A stretch of DNA of 12,196 nt, taken from NCBI GenBank assembly GCA_014885115.2, contig WKLE02003780.1, positions 1-12,196 of the forward strand, in the 5' to 3' direction. A program made the position numbers and the translations under genes. This DNA comes from Asterionellopsis glacialis (lineage: Eukaryota; Bacillariophyta; Plagiogrammaphyceae; Rhaphoneidales; Asterionellopsidaceae). Positions within the stretch are counted from its first letter, which is position 1. The number at the start of each line of letters is the position of its first letter. Positions 7,934 to 12,196 of this stretch are shown here, one piece after another. Under the pieces are notes generated by a model, which did not search any database, was not told where the DNA came from, and saw only the letters and a list, made by a program, of their open reading frames with translations.

Positions 7934-8140
7934 TACAGAACACACTTGTAATTCTACCATACAAGAACACAACGCACACTACCATAGAAACACAATGCAT
8001 TCTAATACAATAGAACCAGAAAAAATTGGAATTGAATACAGAATACACTTGTAATTTGGCAGTACTTACAAGAACACAAAGCATTCTACTATCTACACAC
8101 AGAGCAGCCTACTAGTGAAATAGTACAACACCTAATACTA
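7934..8140. repeat. About 103-bp tandem duplication, diverged
   Basis: TACAGAACACACTTGTAATT at 7934 recurs as TACAGAATACACTTGTAATT at 8037. Each is followed at similar distance by ACAAGAACACAA and by GCATTCTA. The period is 103 bp with small indels. The sequence is AC-rich on the plus strand and shows no coding signal. Confidence 0.65.
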
Positions 8141-8452
8141 CCAAAACACCCTCTGTTCGAAATGGGACCAGATTGTTATATAATGTATTGAAAACATATG
8201 TTGTAGTACAAAAGCATATCATCTGTCTAAACAATTGATTTTTTACAAAAAGCTTTTTTACTAATAAAGTGGTATGACATCAAAATTATGTCAGAGGTAC
8301 ATTTTGTTAAATTTTCTTATCTTTCAATATGCCTGTGTCCAAATCTGTATCCAATATGATCCGGTACTATACTGTATAATGCAATACCATCACACAATAT
8401 ATAGTACAGATACATGTACTGTGTTTGTGTAAGAATACAGAACATACGATCC
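8141..8452. other. AT-rich non-coding stretch with a possible faded repeat copy
   Basis: No gene is supportable. The sequence at about 8352 (AATATGATCCGGTACTAT) loosely resembles the start of the next repeat unit at 8453 (CATACGATCCAGTGATAC), about 101 bp away. It may be a third, degraded copy. Confidence 0.3.
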
Positions 8453-8664
8453 AGTGATACACACCTAATTAAATAAGAAATATTATTTCTCCCTCCATGA
8501 GAACCACGTGTACAGTTCTATGTTCCCACACAGTACAACAACCAAGCATAATACAGTGCATACAAACCAGTGATACATCCCCAATCATTAAATATATTAA
8601 TTCTCCTTCCAAAAGAATAAATACATGTACATTTCTACATTCTGATATGGTACAACAACAAAAC
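8453..8664. repeat. 106-bp tandem duplication, diverged
   Basis: The first unit (8453-8558) begins CATACGATCCAGTGATACA and the second (8559-8664) CATACAAACCAGTGATACA. Both then carry TTAATTCTCC or TTATTTCTCC, a C[AG]TGTACA core with TTCTA, and a GTACAACAAC motif at equivalent offsets. Short ORFs on both strands here are made of repeat sequence and are not genes. Confidence 0.7.
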
Positions 8665-8681
8665 AAAAAACTCCATTCACT

Positions 8682-8757
8682 GGTGACTCTTCAAAGAACT
8701 TCCTCACTAACACTATTTGTGAATTTATCTCAAAGTTCTTTGTAACACTTGGTCACC
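8682..8757. repeat. Imperfect inverted repeat upstream of a small ORF
   Basis: GGTGAC (8682-8687) and CAAAGAACT (8692-8700) pair with AGTTCTTTG (8734-8742) and GTCACC (8752-8757). The arms are unequal in spacing, so the hairpin would carry an internal bulge. It ends 4 bp before a possible start codon. Confidence 0.5.
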
Positions 8758-8761
8758 AAAA

Positions 8762-8845
8762 ATGAGTGTAGCATCTGTGTCTGAAAACATCAAAGCTGCT
8801 TTTCAAGCACTAATTGATGATGTAAGAGGCAATGATGATAATTAG
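8762..8845 (+). CDS. Possible 27-aa ORF or N-terminal coding fragment
   Basis: ATG at 8762 in the context AAAAATGAG starts MSVASVSENIKAAFQALIDD, followed by a short acidic end and TAG at 8843-8845. The composition (amphipathic, acidic, no homopolymer bias) resembles the beginning of a real protein more than random AT-rich sequence. It stops after 27 codons and I found no continuation in another frame. It may be a truncated gene start brought here by insertion, or chance. No function can be assigned. Confidence 0.2.
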   Translation: MSVASVSENIKAAFQALIDDVRGNDDN

Positions 8846-8932
8846 AATCATATTATTAATGCATATTAATTAGATGTAATAAACTATAAAAATTAACATA
8901 ACAACAATCAACTGACAACAAAAACAAGGACA

Positions 8933-9944
8933 TTAATTGGTTGAGGTTAGAGGTCCCTCCTTGTAACAACAACCCATATGATATATTAGCTTATATCTAA
9001 TCCCCCCTATCTGATATTCCTTCCCATGAGGAGTTACTGTTACTTTCTGACCCATTTCTGCTGTTACCATCCAAGAAATTGGAATAGTCCCTAATACCGG
9101 AACAATACCATTTTTTGCTGAGGCTGCATGTAATTCCAATTGTCCAAATAAATAGTGCATTTGGTCCTTTTCCAATGCGGGTTCTGCGAGGACGTAGATC
9201 TAGTTCGCAGCTTACGTATTTGTCTGAGTTTTGAACGATTAATTCCTGTAATTTAGATTGAAGGTCATCAAGTCTTGTCCAGTCCAGATGGCTGTCCTTC
9301 ACCCATGCTAAAAGACAATTATTTGTGGTTGACAGTTTAGTGGCAAACATGCAATGATGATGTGCATCCAGCCAGGGTTTGAGAATTTTTTGTAATTCCA
9401 AGTACATGATCAAAGTCTCCATGTACATAAAAAACTTAAGAGATTGTTTGTTATTTCTGTCTGTGGAGGCAGTGGTTTCTGCAATCCAGTCCGAAAGCGA
9501 CTTTTTGTCAGTAGGTAATTGATCGATGGTGGTAATCGGATTTGTTTTGGACGTCGTCTTCTTTTCTTCCTTCTCCCATTTTAAAATATTCATAGAAGAG
9601 TTGAGTTTAAAAAGTTTGGTGCAGAAAATTTTCTGATGATGCAGGACATTGACAAAATTTGTTTGGTTTTCATATGCTGGTAGATTCATATGAATCTGGA
9701 TACGAAGTTTGTACCTGGTTGATTTCTCTGTTCTGAAGTTTTGGATGATTTTGTTGTTTTTTCCAATTAAGGACCACTCATTTGATTCCTGGTGAGACGT
9801 TGGTTGTCCCGACTTTCCTTTTGCAGATGAGGGATTAGAGCCATCGTCGTTGTGCTGCTCAGATCTCACTGTGGATAGCACACTATAGCGGTCTCCGCAG
9901 CCATTGCCGCGTCCGTGACCTCCTGTGCCTCTGCCCACAAGCAT
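8933..9944 (-). pseudogene. Gag-like (ORF1-like) retroelement ORF, nearly open, one frameshift
   Basis: The ATG at 9944-9942 starts a 315-codon frame. Residues 4-20 are Gly/Arg-rich (GRGTGGHGRGNG), as in RNA-binding gag or ORF1 tails. A hydrophilic linker follows. A core begins near residue 75 with STRYKLRIQIHMNLPAYE and contains MNILKWEKEE (119-127), NPITTIDQLPTD (135-146), ILKPWLDAHHHCMF (187-200) and CLLAWVKDSHLDW (210-222), then CELDLRPRRTRI (246-257). Spacing and wording resemble the protein encoded with diatom RT elements, as I remember it. After the Arg-rich stretch the better coding frame shifts near 9170-9180 and continues LFGQLELHAASAKNG and IPISWMVTAEMGQKVTVTPH to TAA at 8933. It lies head-to-head with the RT. 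Family assignment is inference from pattern; the open frame and RG-rich start are direct. Confidence 0.55.
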
Positions 9945-9996
9945 AATCGTCTTGGGTACAGTGACGTATACTGTCGTATACGTATAGTGTTTTCGG
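9945..9996. repeat. Junction between divergent retroelement parts, with a 20-bp inverted repeat
   Basis: ACGTATAC (9964-9971), TGTC, then GTATACGT (9976-9983) form a perfect inverted repeat with 8-bp arms, halfway between the minus-strand ATG and the first readable RT codons. A TGACGT (CRE-like half site) overlaps its left side at 9962-9967. It may be 5' leader sequence of the element, a bidirectional control site, or a scar of the inversion join. I cannot tell which. Confidence 0.6.
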
Positions 9997-12196
9997 GTGT
10001 GTACAGTTGTACTGGGTCCTCTTTCTCATGTTGGTGAAAGAGTGATCAACGCTATTAAACTACAAAACAGGATACTCTTAAACATGAAGTACTCTGTCAG
10101 AACTGCACATGGCACATCAGAAAATTCATGGACAAACTCTGAAGCAGATCCTAAGTTCAGCTTAGGACAAGGAGGTGGTTGGTTGCTGCCAGTATGGGCG
10201 AGTTGAAGTACTGACATGATTACAATGCACAAACAAATGGCTCAACAAGGCAGGACTATTCAATCAGTTACAGGATCTGACAACTCCACATCGAGAACCA
10301 TTGATGCTTCTGTTGACAATGCCAATAATGGCATCAACGATGGAGATTCCCAGGAAGGATTAATCTACACTACTCTTCTTAAACAACTCGAACACTCGTC
10401 TCAACAATGGAAACGAATTCCCCATACAACAGGAGGAAACTTGAATCTCAAAAAATGTTTTTGCTCTATTCTTACTTGGGCATGGGAAGGAGAAATACCA
10501 ACTCCCAGGTCAATCCTGAACACACCGGGGGATATCAAAATTACTAACAGCTCCACTGGAGTGAAATCCAACATCACACAACTGAATCCAGAACAAGCAT
10601 TCAAACTTCTTTGGGTATGGGTCCAACTCTCTGGAAAAATGTCCACGCATCTCACAGTTCTTAAGGACAAAGTTCATGACCTGACACACTCAATATGTTT
10701 GTCCAATCTTACCCAAAACAAAGCCATGATTGCGTATAAACGAGTAACCTTTAAACAGATTGAGTACAGCCTTCCTATGACAATATACTACAAACAAGAA
10801 ATCAACAACAAACTTCAACAACCGTTTACAAGAGCGTTTCTAGCAAATAGTGGTCATCACAGCAGGTTTCCAAGAGTCTTAGTATATGCACCAGAGAGAT
10901 TTGGATACATTGGACTTGACAATATGTATCAAGTCAGAGGCATATTACAGTTGAAATATCTTATAGCACACATCCGACATCGGAAAATCGATTATCTGTA
11001 TGTTAGAACAATTACAACTGTTCTCCGGTGTAAGCACTCCAATATTACATAAGCCATTGTTGTCGACATTGCCTCACCTTAAGTATCTCCCTCAGGAATG
11101 GATTTTAACAATTTGAGAATTTCTCAAAATCTTCCATGGAACAATTGAATTTCCCAAAGCATGGGTACCTACACCCCAACGCAAACACGACTCAGTTCTC
11201 ATGAACATATGTACATCCAAAATAAAGTCCCAAACTGAACTACGAAGGATCAATGCATGTAGATTATATCTTCACGTATCTACAGTCGCTGATATATCAA
11301 ACCACACAGGAAAGTTAATTGACAAAAAATTCTCACAGGGAACTGCTCACTGGGTACGTCTCACCTTCTATGGCCTCGCAAATGTACCCTCCTAACAAAT
11401 ACTGGACGGCATGGAAGAAAGCTATAACAACTACTCTATTATTATCCCATGCCAAAACATACAAACTGGAACAACAGTTAGGAAAATGGATCCAAAGCCC
11501 TGATCGGATATATTCTACAGTGGTCAACCCTGAGACAAGTAAACTTTACACAGAAACTGCCATTCAAGGCATATATTTTGAATTTATACCATCGATCACT
11601 CACCGACAACAATATGAAAGAATCACTGCAGAGGAGTCCATGCTTTCAGACTATGTAATCCTGGTTCAATGTAACTACAGTCCCAAATATATATCCATTT
11701 CTAGACCCCAATTCCTTCAACAACCAATACAACAAGCAAGTACCACCTTTCAACAATTCAAAAGGACAATCCTGGAAGCATACCAACATCTGCTGAAACA
11801 CATTATGACACAGTCTGAAAATTCCATAGCAAATGAAATCCGAATTACACTTGTCATTGCTTGGATGGATCCAAAAAGCATTCAGGAGCAACCTACGGAT
11901 GGATACTGGAAACCATGTCAAAAAAATTACTAGCGGAAGGCATGAGGCCCGTCCATGGCAAAATCGTAACTCTCACTTCTCATAGGGCAGAACTGTATGG
12001 CATTATATCGGCGTTATTATATGTGTTACACATATGCAAATTCTTCCAAATTTGTAACATAGTAGTTTAGATAGTTGCATACTGCAAATGCGTCAACAAA
12101 AAAAATACAGCACTTCTGAGAGGATGGACAGACTGAGTAGAGTAACTATAATTAGTAATATAGGTTAATCAACACATCGCACAGACTCGATTCTGA
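9997..12196 (+). pseudogene. Reverse transcriptase-RNase H retroelement, 5'-truncated and frameshifted
   Basis: Reading frames join into one RT-connection-RNase H order. Palm motifs come first: YSVRTAHG (10090-10113), the motif-B-like LGQGGG (10162-10179), and the catalytic box reading ASVDN (10306-10320). The thumb side has TTGGNLNLKKCF (10426-10461). The connection region has RFPRVLVYAPERFGYIGLDN, then LPHLKYLPQEW, WVPTPQRKHDSVLM (11162-11203) and INACRLYLHV (11249-11278). RNase H follows near 11861. Breaks are TGA at 10204-10206, a frameshift near 11003-11030, TGA at 11114-11116, frameshifts near 11370-11395 and 11850-11862, and TAG at 12068-12070. The fingers and motif A are missing on the 5' side, and the window ends before the 3' end. 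No integrase is seen. I favour a non-LTR-like element of the type common in diatoms. It is inactive. Confidence 0.8.
11861..12070 (+). pseudogene. RNase H domain of the retroelement, incomplete
   Basis: In this frame the sequence reads DGSKKHSGATYGWIL, then GMRPVHG, then LTSHRAELYGIISALLYV. The first Asp (11864-11866) and the Glu of SHRAEL (11990-11992) correspond to the first two acidic catalytic residues of RNase H. The third, normally in a YCD(N/S) context, should follow after TAG (12068-12070). There the frame reads YCKCVNKKN, so the Asp appears lost. The frame does not join directly to the preceding RT part: a one-base shift near 11850-11862 separates them. The domain would degrade the RNA strand of the RNA-DNA hybrid during retrotransposition; here it cannot be active. 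Confidence 0.8.

Noticed and set aside
8150..8180. GTTCGAAAT as a possible tRNA T-loop
   Set aside because: No matching acceptor, D or anticodon stems are found at tRNA spacing on either strand.
8469..8745. Overlapping ORFs on both strands (65 and 82 codons)
   Set aside because: They consist of the 106-bp tandem repeat, and the same peptide-like pattern recurs with the repeat period.

Overview
The window looks like an AT-rich nuclear stretch of a eukaryote, most likely a diatom or another stramenopile alga. The main reason is the decayed reverse transcriptase/RNase H element at the right end. Its motif order and wording (a GQG box, TTGG..L.LKKCF, WVPTPQR, INACRLYL, DGS...TYGW, SHRAEL) match retroelement proteins I remember from diatom genomes. 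This is recall, not a database result. I see no bacterial-style operons, no rRNA or tRNA genes and no CRISPR array. No gene in the window looks clearly intact and functional. It reads as a repeat-rich transposon graveyard.

Layout. 1-626 (minus): N-terminal part of an unidentified ORF with an Ala-rich start, interrupted by one in-frame TAA and running off the left edge. 690-1290: minisatellite-type repeats (about 42-bp units, an 81-bp tandem pair, a perfect hairpin, a 10-bp tandem). 1727-2351: a MITE-like element with 30-bp terminal inverted repeats that encloses a palindrome with 65-bp arms. About 2645-5962 (plus): a long run of degenerate coding sequence that changes frame repeatedly. It includes a Cys-rich, zinc-finger-like section and a stretch that weakly recalls a Ulp1/C48 protease start. 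5983-6187: a cluster of GTTACAA-type palindromes with MITE-like ends. 6302-7855 (minus): a second decayed gene, convergent with the first. 7934-8757: diverged tandem repeats of 103-106 bp and an inverted repeat. 8933-9944 (minus): a largely open gag-like (ORF1-like) retroelement ORF. 9997 to the right edge (plus): the RT-RNase H pseudogene.

How the parts relate. The gag-like ORF and the RT lie head-to-head, 52 bp apart, with the RT lacking its 5' part. This is the geometry left by a 5' inversion (twin priming) during retrotransposition, so the two may be halves of one inserted element. The two convergent decayed genes at 2645-7855, with the palindrome cluster between them, could be two genes of one DNA transposon, but I found no terminal repeats around them. 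At most in-frame stops the reading frame continues directly afterwards, and each such stop is one C-to-T change from CAA, CAG or CGA. That is consistent with decay by cytosine deamination but not proof of it.
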